A DNA stretch of 20,372 bases from Coptodactyla brooksi (GCA_033557675.1 JAWQRM010000697.1:1-20372); one strand, 5' to 3'. Shown: positions 9,701-18,690, counted from the stretch's first letter. Notes: generated by a model not told the origin, from the sequence alone. Program-made: numbers and translations.

Positions 9701-11287
9701 CTGTTCTATCCGAACTATCCTTAAAGTTTTTGAACTAAATTTCTGTTGGTGGATTCCGAAAAGACCATTAAAAGTCTTCCTAAGAGAAAATTAACCAGGA
9801 AATTAGAGATGTAAGTCAGTAATAGTTCCATTTCAGTATTTTTCGTTGTATTATAATTAAAATGGAGGAATCGAAACAAATCTTTGTGGGAAAATCATCC
9901 TGAATAGACGAGAAATAAGCTGTTTTAAGAGGGAAGTTAGAATAGCAAAGATTTCTTCTTAAAAATCCTTAAAATCTCGTAAATTTCAAAGATTTTCCAT
10001 GGAAACTAACGACGGGGTTATTTCTATGGATTCTCTAGGTAGGAAGCTTCTTTGTAGTCTCCTCAAGGTCCTACATTCCAAATTTGAAACACCTAATATC
10101 GAGGATTCTGTTCTATCCGAACTATCCTTAAAGTTTTTGAACTAAATTTCTATTGCTGGATTCCTAAAAGACCATTAATGAGCTTCCCAAGACGAAAATT
10201 ATCCAGGAAATTAGAGATGTAAGTCAATAATAGTTCCATTTCAGTATTTTTCGTTGTATTATAATTAAAATGGAGGAATCGAAACAAATCTTCGTGGGAA
10301 AATCATCCCGAGTAGACGAGAAATGAGCTGCTTTATGAGGGAAGTCAGAATAGCAAAGTTTTCTTCTTAAAAATCGTTAAAATCCTGGAAATTTCAAAGA
10401 TTTTCCATGGAAACTAACGACGGGGTTATTTCTATGGATTCTCTAGGTAGGAAGATTCTTTGTAGTCTTCTCAATACTTTATATTCCGAATTTGAAACAC
10501 CAAGTATCGAGGATCTCGTTCTATTTGAATTATTGGTCATTTCTTGCAAAGAAAAGTAGGTAATCTCGCATTGGAACAATTAGACCTAGCAGATAAGTTA
10601 ATTGTACTTGGCCTTAATTGACATTAGAGATAATGAGCGTTTGAAAGGAGCACACGACTTTCTGACAAGAGCTGATGACCACCCACAGACTAAAACACAT
10701 TTCTAATTATAAACGTATCTATTAGCATTGTTGTTAGAAAAGTCGAAAGAAAAGTCAAACTACTTGGGTACTTTTTTCAGGTTTAAAACCGCACGAATGC
10801 CCCACCTGCGGCAAAACCTTCTCCAGGAAGATGCTCCTGAAGCAACACCAGCGCGTGCACACGGGAGAACGTCCCTATTCCTGCCCAGAATGCGGGAAAA
10901 CGTTTGCCGATAGATCAAACATGAGTTTGCACGCAAGACTCCACACGGGTCAGTATAATAAAAATAAAATAATTCCAGTTTTTATTACGAGCTGCCATCT
11001 ACCGAACTAATTTGACAGTTTATTTTACGAACGCTGCGCCATCTGTGCTTAACCGGCCGAATTACGTGTCGATTCTTTCTTTTTCAGGCGTAAAACCCTA
11101 CTCGTGCAACCTCTGTTCGAAAAGTTTCACCAAGAAGCACCACCTGAAGACGCACATGAACTTCCACACGGGCCTCAAACCGTATTCCTGCCAGAATTGC
11201 GGACTTTCGTTCTCCCAGAGCAGCAACATGCGCACGCACTACAAAAAGTGCATACTCAAGCCAACGTCGGAAAACGAAAATCCCTAA
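3653..11287 (+). CDS. BTB/POZ and C2H2 zinc-finger protein, five coding exons
   Basis: Join 3653-3787, 5448-6187, 6426-6613, 10781-10948, 11088-11287: 1431 nt, 476 aa, all junctions GT-AG with matching phase. Residues about 5-112 form a BTB domain: SCDVVF and AHRVILSIASPLLQ in exon 1, then VIILPEI, LDYVYTG and FLDAASLLKIQ in exon 2. A charged, Pro/Glu/Thr-rich linker follows to about 270. Seven fingers follow, with cysteine pairs at 275/278, 305/308, 333/336, 361/364, 389/392, 417/420 and 445/448; the last ends H461-C465, a C2HC variant. TGE/TGL/TGV-KP type linkers join the later fingers. BTB-ZF proteins generally dimerise or recruit cofactors through BTB and bind DNA through the fingers, in the nucleus. 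The start has a strong CCACCATGG context. The specific family member is not recognised. Introns 1 and 3 are filled with satellites. Confidence 0.93.
3788..4354 (+). other. Intron 1, unique 5' part
   Basis: Non-repeat intron sequence, relatively GC-rich around 3960-4330. The 63-residue frame at 3991-4182 has no recognisable domain. No further feature is seen before satellite cluster C begins. Confidence 0.6.
4355..4850 (+). repeat. Family 1 satellite cluster C, two units, in intron 1
   Basis: Units start near 4355 and 4625, a period of 270 bp. The second ends with TCTAAAAAGATCTGTTTGAA, the cluster-ending variant, and runs into an AGGCCGG-containing linker that is also present after the deleted units at 2590. 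Confidence 0.92.
4851..4940 (+). repeat. Linker between clusters C and D
   Basis: About 90 bp containing GTAGGCCGGACACTAATATT and ending ATTTCAATTTGTAATACACT. Both ends match the 2591-2808 linker, which shows that cluster, linker and next cluster form a larger duplicated block. Confidence 0.75.
4941..5421 (+). repeat. Family 1 satellite cluster D, two units, in intron 1
   Basis: Units start near 4941 and 5211, a period of 270 bp. The second has a 6-bp deletion relative to cluster B's second unit (around 5313) and finishes with GATCTGTTTGC only 26 bases before the exon 2 boundary. Confidence 0.92.
5448..6187 (+). CDS. BTB-ZF exon 2
   Basis: It codes residues 46-292: the second half of the BTB domain, the whole linker and most of finger 1. 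The acceptor is TTGTTTCAG and the donor GTGAGG; the exon ends with two bases of an Arg codon. The linker is rich in Lys, Glu, Asp, Thr and Pro and is likely disordered. Confidence 0.93.
6426..6613 (+). CDS. BTB-ZF exon 3
   Basis: It completes finger 1 (His295) and codes fingers 2 and 3, ending with the first base of the Gly in the HTG linker. The 238-bp intron before it (6188-6425) has donor GTGAGG and acceptor TTTCAG and holds no repeat. The donor after it is GTTTGT. Confidence 0.92.
6647..7670 (+). repeat. Family 1 satellite cluster E, four units, in intron 3
   Basis: Units start near 6647, 6917, 7186 and 7457, a period of 269-271 bp. The first three end with GGAATCCGAAAAGAT and the fourth with GGAATCTAAAAAGATCTGTTTGG, the cluster-ending variant. 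The cluster begins about 30 bases after the exon 3 donor. Confidence 0.93.
7671..8391 (+). other. Intron 3, unique part 1
   Basis: Non-repeat intron sequence. It contains an imperfectly spaced dyad, AGTAAATACG at 8035-8044 and its reverse complement at 8060-8069. The 72-residue frame at 7821-8039 has no recognisable domain and no splice-site support. Confidence 0.5.
8392..8580. mobile_element. Hairpin element built from inverted family 1 pieces
   Basis: A perfect 19-bp inverted repeat (8405-8423 and 8532-8550, AAAATCCTTTAATTTGAGT and its complement) encloses 108 bp. Each arm plus ~15 inner bases resembles the GTACGGAGTGT...CAAATTAAAGGATTTT end of the family 1 unit, but in opposite orientations. 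The 8-bp word TTATTGAT occurs at 8392-8399 and 8573-8580 and could be a target-site duplication, although chance is possible in AT-rich DNA and the inverted repeat does not reach these words. A MITE-like or fold-back origin is an inference. Confidence 0.55.
8581..9285 (+). other. Intron 3, unique part 2
   Basis: AT-rich non-repeat intron sequence between the hairpin element and the family 2 array. No exon, RNA gene or further repeat could be supported. Confidence 0.55.
9286..10535 (+). repeat. Family 2 tandem repeat, ~400-bp unit, three copies plus a partial
   Basis: Copies start at 9286, 9683, 10090 and 10498 (anchor CACCTA/AGTATCGAGGATT), giving periods of 397, 407 and 408 bp; the last stops after some 40 bases. 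Copies 2 and 3 are the most alike. Short blocks in the unit (TTCTTAAAAATCCTTAAAA, GACGGGGTTATTTCT, GGATTCCGAAAAGACC) occur in the same circular order as related blocks of family 1. Frames inside the unit are short and unremarkable. Confidence 0.92.
10536..10780 (+). other. Intron 3, 3' end
   Basis: Non-repeat sequence ending in the acceptor tract CTTTTTTCAG at 10771-10780. Nothing else is seen. Confidence 0.6.
10781..10948 (+). CDS. BTB-ZF exon 4, a two-finger cassette
   Basis: 168 bp coding exactly fingers 4 and 5 (residues 355-411). It begins and ends in phase 1 inside the linker Gly codon, so it is symmetrical and its loss would keep the frame. The donor is GTCAGT. Confidence 0.93.
10949..11087 (+). 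other. BTB-ZF intron 4
   Basis: 139-bp intron with donor GTCAGT and acceptor TTTCTTTTTCAG. It holds no satellite, unlike introns 1 and 3. Confidence 0.85.
11088..11287 (+). CDS. BTB-ZF exon 5 (last coding exon)
   Basis: It codes fingers 6 and 7 and a short tail to TAA at 11285-11287. Finger 7 ends His-X3-Cys (H461, C465) rather than His-X3-His; C2HC fingers still bind zinc in known families. Confidence 0.93.
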
Positions 11288-11436
11288 ACGCCCGCGTCGA
11301 CATAACCTAACTTTTTCGCTTTCGACAGCCGTCAAACGCGACGGATTTATTGTGATATTTACCATAAGTATTAAGTGACATTGTTAATCGCCAACTCGTA
11401 AAGAAGAGTATTATTTATTTGTTTATTTATGCCATT

Positions 11437-11442
11437 AATAAA
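11437..11442 (+). terminator. Poly(A) signal AATAAA of the BTB-ZF gene
   Basis: Canonical hexamer 150 bp after the stop codon, followed by a T-rich stretch. Confidence 0.65.
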
Positions 11443-11895
11443 ATATTTATTTTGTATTAATAACGGTTTTTTATTCAAAAAAAAACCTACGAAAATAAAA
11501 ATCCCCAACTCGGTTTTTTGACAGGATAAAAGCAGATTCCTACCTACTAAGGGTACAATCATAAAAAGATATAGAAAATAGCGTTTTATTTATTTACACA
11601 GTTCGTATAACACTCAACAATCCTTACCTGCCCATTATTCTGAGAATTCCCATTTTGAGCTGTAAAATAAACGGAATATATCACCTTTTTTTTATAAGAA
11701 AATATAATTTTATGTGAAAAATCGAGATTTTTCGATCAGAGGTAGTGACGATTTCGTAAATTCTATCACAGCTGCATCAAAGTCAACGTGGTTATGCATC
11801 ATTTCATTCAAAAACGAATATTAATTAGGAATAAAACCCAATCTTCTTACCTTTACTTATTGCTTGACCGCACACGTGTTCAGCAACTAACCAAA
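11443..11895. other. Intergenic region, BTB-ZF to GatA
   Basis: AT-rich, non-coding. It contains one solitary copy of the 48-bp repeat core (TTCCTACCTACTAAGGGTAC near 11537) that is tandem further right. No promoter motif can be named. Confidence 0.5.
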
Positions 11896-12010
11896 AATCC
11901 CTACCTACTTAGGGTACGTTCATAAAAGTTTATTTAAAAAGAAAATCCCTAAATATTTAGGGTGCGTTCATAAAACCCTATTTAGACAGAAAATCCCTAA
12001 GCATTTAAAC
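11896..12010 (+). repeat. 48-bp tandem repeat with CCCTA/TAGGG dyad
   Basis: Copies start at 11896, 11944 and 11992 (the last partial), exactly 48 bp apart, each starting AATCCCTA; the first two run to GGGTRCGTTCATAAAA. Each full copy has a CCCTA...TAGGG dyad; in the middle copy CCCTAAATATTTAGGG (11947-11962) is a perfect 16-bp palindrome. The array ends 46 bp before the GatA start codon, so it may sit in the promoter or 5' untranslated region. It could equally be mobile-element ends. Confidence 0.85.
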
Positions 12011-12055
12011 CTTTTTAAGGTTATGATTGTTCTCAATTCAAGTAAATAACACGAA

Positions 12056-12088
12056 ATGGATAAAGTATTATCGTTAAATATACGCCTA
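12056..12088 (+). CDS. GatA: GatA exon 1 (predicted start)
   Basis: The next exon opens in frame without a usable ATG, so an upstream start is required. ATG at 12056 codes MDKVLSLNIRL, ends in phase 0 at donor GTACGT, and after a 51-bp intron (acceptor CTTTTGTAG) joins VNKLLKENT; the joined N-terminus lines up with the SLREV...LKQ start of the human protein. Another ATG at 12023 with a GTAAAT donor gives an immediate stop and was discarded. Confidence 0.78.
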
Positions 12089-15000
12089 GTACGTACACAA
12101 ACGTAAAATACGCTACATACACAACAATAACTTTTGTAGGTTAATAAATTGTTGAAAGAAAATACCCTAACCTCAACGCACATAACAGAAAAGTGCCTGG
12201 AGAGGGTGAACCGCACAAAACAGTACAACGCTTTCATTACGGTCACGGAAAACTTAGCCAGGAAGCACGCACAACAATCCACCGAAAGGTACGAACGAAA
12301 TGAATGCCTCTCCGAGCTCGATGGGATAACGATAGCCGTGAAAGATAATTTTTGCACTAAAGACGTTAAGACGACGTGCGCAGCGAAGATGCTGGAAAAC
12401 TTCACGCCCACCTACGATTGCACGGTTTACGAACGGTTAAGGGGCGCGGGCGCCGTCCTCGTCGGGAAGACCAATTTGGACCAGTTCGCGATGGGTTCGG
12501 GAACCGTCGACTCGATTTACGGCCCCACGAAGAACATCTGGGGCGAGGGAGGGGACGATTCTTACATAACGGGGGGTAGCAGCGGAGGCAGCGCGATAGC
12601 CGTCGCGACCGGATGCTGTTTCGCGTAAGTGTTTTAGGTTATGTTCAGAATTATCGAGGTTATGTTGACAATTATTGAGGTTATGTTAAAAATTATTGAG
12701 GTTATGTTAAAAATTATTCAAGTTATGTCAAAAATTGTTAGGATTTTGTTTAAAAAATCCTAATAATCGAAATCATAAGATAATTAAGGTTAGACGTTGA
12801 TAATTATTGAGGTTATATTAAAAATTGTTAGGATTTTATTTAAAAAAATCCTAACAATTGAAATCCTAAGGTAATTTAGGTGAAATGTTCATAATTATTG
12901 AGGCTATGTTAAAAATTGTTCAGGTTATGTTAAAAATTGTTAGGATTTTCTTTAAAAAATCCTAATAATTGAAATTCTAAGATTATTTATGTTAAATGTT
13001 GATAATTATTGAAAGTATATTAAAAATGGTTCAGATTATGTTAAAGATTCTTAGGATTTAAAAAAAACTCCTAATAATTGAGATCCTAAGATAATTGAGG
13101 TTAGATGTTGATAATTATTGCGGTTATGGTAAAAATTATTCAGATTATGTCAAAAATTGTTATGATTTTGTTAAAAGAAAACTAATAATTCATATACTAA
13201 GCTCAATTGAGGTTAGATGTTCATAATTATTGAGGTTATGTAAAAATGATTTAGGTTATATTAAAAATTATTAGGGTTTTGTTTAAAAAAATTTTAATAA
13301 TCGAAATCATAAGATAATTAAGGTTAGATGTTGATAATTATTGAGGTTATGTTAAACATTATTCAGGGCATGTTAAAAATTGTTAGGATTTTCTTTAAAA
13401 AATCCTAAGATTATTGATGTTAAATGTTGATAATTATTGAAGTTATGTTAAAAATTGTTCAGGTTATGTTAAAAATTGTTAGGATTTTCTTTAAAAAAAT
13501 CCTAATAATTGAAATTCTTAGATAATTGAAGTGAGATATTGATAATTATTGAGGTTGTGTTAAAAATCATTCAAATTATGTTAAAAATTGTTAGGATTTT
13601 GTTTGAGAAATTCTAATAATTGAAATCCTAAGACAATTGAGATTAAATATTAATAATTATTGAGGTTATGTTAAAAATTATTCAGATTATGTTAAAAATT
13701 GCTAGAATTCAAAAAAAATCTAATAAGTGAAATACTAATATAATTGATGTTAGATGTTATAATATTTGAATAATTCAAAAGGTTAGATGTTAATAAATAT
13801 GAGATTACGTTTGAAGTTATTCAGATATTAATTAGTATGTTAATTAAATTAATTATCAGATATTAATTTAATAGTAAGATTAAATTATCTTACGATTTCA
13901 AATATTAGGATTAGATGTTGATAATTGTTGAGGATATGTTAAAAATTATTCAGATTGTTAAAAATTGTTGAGTTTGTTTAAAAGAAATCTAATAACTTAA
14001 ATACTAATATAATTGATGTTGGATGTTCGTAATTATTGAGTTTATATTAAAAATTACTCAGGTGATGTTAAACATTGTTAGGATTTTGTTAGAAAAATTC
14101 CAATAATTGAGATCTTAAGATAACTGAGGTTAAATATTGGTAATTTTTGAAATTATGTTAATAATTGTTGATTTCGGGGTGAATATTACTAATGTAGTTA
14201 AGACTTATTGAAGTTATGTTAAAAATCATTCAAACTATATTAAAAATTGTTAAGATTTTGCTAGAAAGAATCTTAATGATTGAAATCCTAAGATAATTGA
14301 TGTTAAATGTTGATAATTATTGAGGTTAGGTTATTAATTATTAAGGTTAAGTTTAACATTAATATTAGAATTAAGAATTATTGTTACGATTTTGTTTAAA
14401 AAAATATTCAGATTATGTTAAAAATTTTTCAGGTTATCTTAAAAATTGTTTTAAGAAATTGTAAATATTTGAAAATCCAAGATAATTCAGGTTAGATATT
14501 GATAATTATTGAGGTTGTGTTGCAAATTATTTAGTTTATCTTAAAAATGGTTAGGATTTTGTCTTAAAAAATCCTATTAACTGAAATCGTAAGATAATTG
14601 AGGTTAGATGTTGTGATTTTGTTAAAAAATCGTAATAATTTAATCCTATGAGAGTTAAGGTTAGATGTTGATAATTATTGAGATTGATCTTAATAATTAT
14701 TGAGGTTATGTTAATAATTATTGAGGTTATGTTAATGATTATTGAGGTTATGTTAATGATTATTGAGGTTAGGTTAATAATTATTTAAGTTAGATTAAAC
14801 ATTAATAAAAGAGTTAAGACTTAACTAACTTAAATATAAAAGTATGTTATGTTAAAAATTTTTTCAGAGCCATCGGATCGGACACAGGAGGTTCAACGAG
14901 AAACCCTGCGTCGTATTGTGGCTTGGTCGGTCTCAAGCCGACCTACGGATTGGTTTCCAGGCTAGGCTTAATACCGTTGGTTAATTCTATGGATGTTCCA

Positions 15001-16064
15001 GGAATTCTAACGAGGACAGTCGATGATTGCGTCGCAGTGCTCAACGAAATTGCAGGTCACGATCCCAGGGATTCGACTTCCTTAACCAGGAGATATCGAA
15101 GAATTAGGTATAATCTTCAGGTTAGAATTTATAGAGATTGTACATACGAATTTTGATAATAATACTAATGCAGATTATCTAAATTTATATTCTCTCTTTA
15201 TGCGAAAATATTACAGATTACCGCCTGGTGATAAAATGTCCTTAAAAAATGTTAAAATCGGAATACCGAAGGAGTATCATTGCGAAGGGCTATCATCTGA
15301 AGTTCTAGAAACGTGGAATGATATTGCCACGGAATTGGAAAATTCTGGAGCAATCATAAAAACGGTTTTTGATTGAAGTATTCTTTTTATTTTGTGTTCA
15401 TTTCTTTTACAACTCCCTAGGTCAGTCTACCTAATACTGAGTACAGCATCGTATGTTATTCCATTTTAAATCAATGCGAAGTGGCTAGCAACATGGCTCG
15501 GTACGACGGACTAGAATTCGGCTTCCGAGCTGATGAAAACAGTTCCACTGAAAAACTATACGCGACGACGCGCAGTCTGGGCTTTAACGAAGTCGTTCGA
15601 AATAGAATTTTAACTGGAAACTATTTCCTGTTGGGCAGAAATTACGATAAGTACTTTAACCGAGCTTTGAAGGTAAGGCGGTTAATTTCCCAGGACTTTG
15701 ACAGAGCATGGGAGGACGTACAACTTTTGTTAACACCCACTACTTTATCTACTGCCCCCAAATACAAAGAATTCGTTCAGAAGAACAACAGAGATCAGTG
15801 CGCAATACAAGATTATTGCACTCAACCTGCAAACATGGCTGGTAAAGATTTAGATTAATTCCATGCACAATTACTTCTGATTACAATTAATTTTTAGGTG
15901 TACCAGCAATTTCGATTCCGATAAAACTATCGTCACGGGGCCTACCAATCAGTCTACAGTTAATGGGGCGCAATTTAAGTGAACCTGTGCTTCTAGCCGT
16001 AGCAAAATTTATTGAAAATATTGTACAATTTCCACATAATTCTAAATACATAAGTCTAACTTAA
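12056..16064 (+). CDS. GatA: Glutamyl-tRNA(Gln) amidotransferase subunit A, mitochondrial, six exons
   Basis: Join 12056-12088, 12140-12624, 14868-15107, 15217-15364, 15421-15841, 15898-16064: 1494 nt, 497 aa (human QRSL1 is about 530). GatA is the amidase subunit of the mitochondrial GatCAB complex: it releases ammonia from glutamine, which is used to convert Glu-tRNA(Gln) to Gln-tRNA(Gln). The amidase-signature triad is visible: Lys79 in AVKDNF, cis-Ser158 in GGSSGGS, nucleophile Ser182 in DTGGSTRNP; the 24-residue gap between the serines is the family norm. Other family blocks are LVGKTNLDQFAMGSG, PLVNSMDVPGILTR, VASNMARYDGL and LLTPTTLS. Domain continuity across every junction supports the splicing. 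Introns 1, 4 and 5 are 51-56 bp, while intron 2 is 2.2 kb of satellite. No clear mitochondrial presequence is evident. Confidence 0.96.
12140..12624 (+). CDS. GatA: GatA exon 2
   Basis: It codes residues 12-172 and two bases of Ala173, including the catalytic Lys79 and cis-Ser158. The donor GTAAGT at 12625 is ideal. Confidence 0.96.
12625..14867 (+). repeat. GatA intron 2, family 3 AT-rich satellite array
   Basis: The intron is almost wholly made of degenerate copies of a 21-bp monomer (about GTTATGTTAAAAATTATTGAG) arranged in a higher-order unit near 110 bp. The GGATTTT landmark recurs at 12741, 12831, 12943, 13054, 13163, 13274, 13386, 13492 and 13594. Each higher-order unit carries an inverted repeat of the form TTAGGATTTT...AAAATCCTAA; the copy at 12823-12859 has perfect 15-bp arms and a 7-base loop. 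Copies decay toward the 3' end, where plain 21-bp monomers return (14690-14790). Confidence 0.93.
14868..15107 (+). CDS. GatA: GatA exon 3
   Basis: It opens with AIGSDTGGSTRNP, which carries nucleophile Ser182, and runs to DPRDSTSL. The acceptor is TTTTTTCAG and the donor GTATAA; the 109-bp intron after it is ordinary AT-rich sequence. Confidence 0.95.
15217..15364 (+). CDS. GatA: GatA exon 4
   Basis: It codes LPPGDKMSLKNVKIGIPKEY and on to AIIKT. It must end at 15364, because the frame meets TGA four codons later and the protein resumes as VSLPNTEYSIV at 15421. The donor GTTTTT is weak (no purine at +3, no G at +5). Confidence 0.9.
15421..15841 (+). CDS. GatA: GatA exon 5
   Basis: It codes VSLPNTEYSIV to QPANMA, including the VASNMARYDGL and LLTPTTLS family blocks. 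The acceptor is CCCTAG and the donor GTAAAG; the 56-bp intron that follows splits the Gly of NMAG. Confidence 0.95.
15898..16064 (+). CDS. GatA: GatA exon 6 (last)
   Basis: It codes GVPAISIPIKLSSRGLPISL through QLMGRN to a short C-terminus ending at TAA (16062-16064). The tail is shorter than in the human protein. Confidence 0.94.
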
Positions 16065-16093
16065 TTGTTCTTTTTGATTTTCTCTGTATGATA

Positions 16094-16099
16094 AATAAA
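16094..16099 (+). terminator. Poly(A) signal AATAAA of GatA
   Basis: Canonical hexamer 30 bp after the stop codon, implying a very short 3' untranslated region. Confidence 0.7.
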
Positions 16100-16139
16100 T
16101 GGGACTCCCGATATATTAAAAAATAATTTTAAATTATGA

Positions 16140-18290
16140 ATTTATTAATTTATTTAAATTTTGAAGCGATTGGAGTTTTGTTAAAAATAATTGGTATGTT
16201 AAGAAATGTTAAAAATTATTTAGCGTTCTCTTAAAAGTACTTCATGTTATTTTAAAAATAATTGCAGTTAAATTAAAAAATTATTGAAGTAATATTAAAA
16301 ATTATCAAATGGAATTGGAATTGTTCAAAATCATTAAGGTTATGTTAAAAATAATTGAGGCAATGATTTTATTTGAAATAATTCAAATACTTGAGACAAT
16401 TGAGATTAAGTGTTGATAATTATTGACGTTATGTTACAATACATTCATGTTAAAAATTCAAAAAATGTTCATAATTATTCAGGTTAGGTTAATAATCATT
16501 AAGGTTATATTAAACATTAATATTGGAATTGAGAATTATTGTTATGATTTTCAATTCAATGGAGGTTAAATGTCAATAATTATCGAGGTTACGTAAATAA
16601 TTATTTAAGTTATGTTAAAAATGGTTAGGACTTTGTTTAAAAAAATCCTAACAATCAAGATACTAAGATAACTACGGTTAGATGTTGGTAAATATTGAGG
16701 TTTTGTTACAAGTTATTCAGGCTATGTTAAAAATTATTACGATTTTGCTACAAGAATCCTAGTAATTCAAATACTAAAAAAATCAGATAAAATGTTGATA
16801 ATTATTCACGTTATGTTAATAATTATTAAGGTTCTGTTAAACATTAATATTAGAGTTAAGAATTATTGAGGTTTTGTTAAAAATTATTCAGGCTGTGTTA
16901 AAAATTATTATGATTTTGCTAAAAGAATCCTAATTCAAACGCTAAAAAAATAAATTGAGGTTAAATGTTGATAATTATTCAGGTTATGTTAATAATTATT
17001 AAAGTTATGTTAAACATTAATATTAGAGTTAGGAATTATTGACGTTTTGATAAAAATTATTCAGGCTATGTTAAAAATTATTATGATTTTACTAAAAGAA
17101 TCCTAATTCAAACACTAAAAAAATAAATTGGGGTTAAATGTTGATAATTATTCAGGTTATGTTAATAATTCTTAATGTTATGTTCAATATTAATATTAGA
17201 GTTAGGAATTATTGAGGTTTTGTTAAAAATTATTAAGGTTAGGTTAAAGACAAATTATGACATTAAAGTGATTGGCTTATGGTGAAGGTAACTGAGATTT
17301 TTCAAAATCGTTATGGTTATGTTAAAATTACTTGAGGTTATGTTCAAAATAATTGAGGTTGTGCTAAAGATAATTGAAATTATGTCAAAAACAATTTTCA
17401 AGTTATGTTAATAATTATGGCGATTACAATAAAAATTATTAAGGTTATATCAAAAATTATTAAAGATTATCAAGTTAAAGATTGTTAAGGTTATGTCAAA
17501 AATTATTGAGGTTATGTTAAAAATTATTAGGGATATGTTAAAAACAATTCATGTTATTTTAAAAATAATTGAGATTATGTAAAAAACAATTTTCAGGTTA
17601 TGTTAATAATTATTGCAGTTACAATAAAGATTATTAGGATTATAGCGAAAAGTTATTGAGGTTATGTTAAGGACTACTAGGGTTATGTTAAAAGTAATTC
17701 ATGTTATTGTAAAAATAATTACAGTTGTATTAAAAATTATAGAGGTTATGTTAAAGATGAGTTGTATTATGTTAAAAATGATTGAGAAGAAATAAAAAGA
17801 TTAGGCAACATTGTGATGGTTATGTTAAGATTGATTGAGGTTATGTTACAGATAATTGAGGTTATGTCAAAAACAATTTTCAAGTTATGTGATCGCAATA
17901 AAGATTATTAAGGTTATATCAAAAATTCTAGATCTCAAGATTATAATGTTAAAGATTATTAAACTTATGTCAAAAATTATTGGAGTTATGTTAAAGGTAA
18001 TTCATGTTATTTTAAAAATAATTGCAATTGTATTAACAACTATTGCGGTTATGTTAAAGATGAGCTGTATTATGTTAATAATGATTGAGGTTACAATAAA
18101 GATCATTGTGATTGTTAAAAATCGTTATGATTTTTTTTAATGATTGAGGTTGTATTACAAATAATTAAAGTTATATTAAAAATTGATGAGGAGCTAAAGA
18201 TAATTTATATTGTATTAAAAATGATTGAGCTTATGTTAGAGGTAAATGAGATCATGTTAAAAATTATTAGATTCTTTTATAATAATGGGA
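16140..18290 (+). repeat. Family 3 AT-rich array between GatA and Get1
   Basis: Same 21-bp monomer family and orientation as GatA intron 2. Because 21 is divisible by three, it yields spurious Ile/Lys/Val-rich open frames (for example 17856-18140). A longer block with AAAAACAATTTTCAAGTTAT recurs near 17385, 17585 and 17869. The GatA transcription end is probably before or just inside this array. Confidence 0.9.
16791..17230 (+). repeat. 173-bp higher-order repeat inside the family 3 array
   Basis: The anchor AATGTTGATAATTATT recurs at 16791, 16964 and 17137, exactly 173 bp apart both times. The units are much more alike than the surrounding monomers, so this is a recent local amplification. 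Confidence 0.85.
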
Positions 18291-18690
18291 GGGTGATAAA
18301 GATTATAAATGCATATGAAATACTAATAATTTGATTAATACTAATGAAATATTTTAATAGGGATTATGTTCAAAATTGCTAGATTTTGTTTTAATCTTCA
18401 CGAGTATAGATGAAGTATTAATAATACATATGATATATACATACAAAATATTAATAATTTCATTAATATTAATGAAATATTTTAACACAGAGATTATGTT
18501 AAAAATTGCTAGATTTTTTCTTAATCTTTATGATTATAAATGAATACGAAATATTAATAATTTCATTAATATTAATGAAATGTTTTAACATAGAGATTAT
18601 ATTAAAAATTATTAGATTGTTTTTAATAATCAGGGATTATGATAAAGATTACAAATGTTATGTTAAATATTGTTCAATATTATTATAAGA
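18291..18690 (+). repeat. Family 4 palindromic satellite, left block
   Basis: Units with the 20-bp core TTTCATTAATATTAATGAAA, a perfect palindrome at 18458-18477 and 18561-18580; a one-sided variant is at 18330-18349. Units also share AAATATTTTAA and AGATTATGTTAAAAATTGCT. Confidence 0.9.

Noticed and set aside
11968..12411. 147-residue minus-strand frame
   Set aside because: It is antisense to GatA exons 1-2 and the 48-bp repeat, with no domain.
14758..14785. AGGTTAGGTT resembling the insect telomere repeat TTAGG
   Set aside because: It is only two units and part of the degenerate 21-bp array.
17856..18334. Ile/Lys/Val-rich frames in the intergenic array
   Set aside because: They are read-through of a 21-bp repeat, whose length is a multiple of three; the heptad-like pattern is a by-product.
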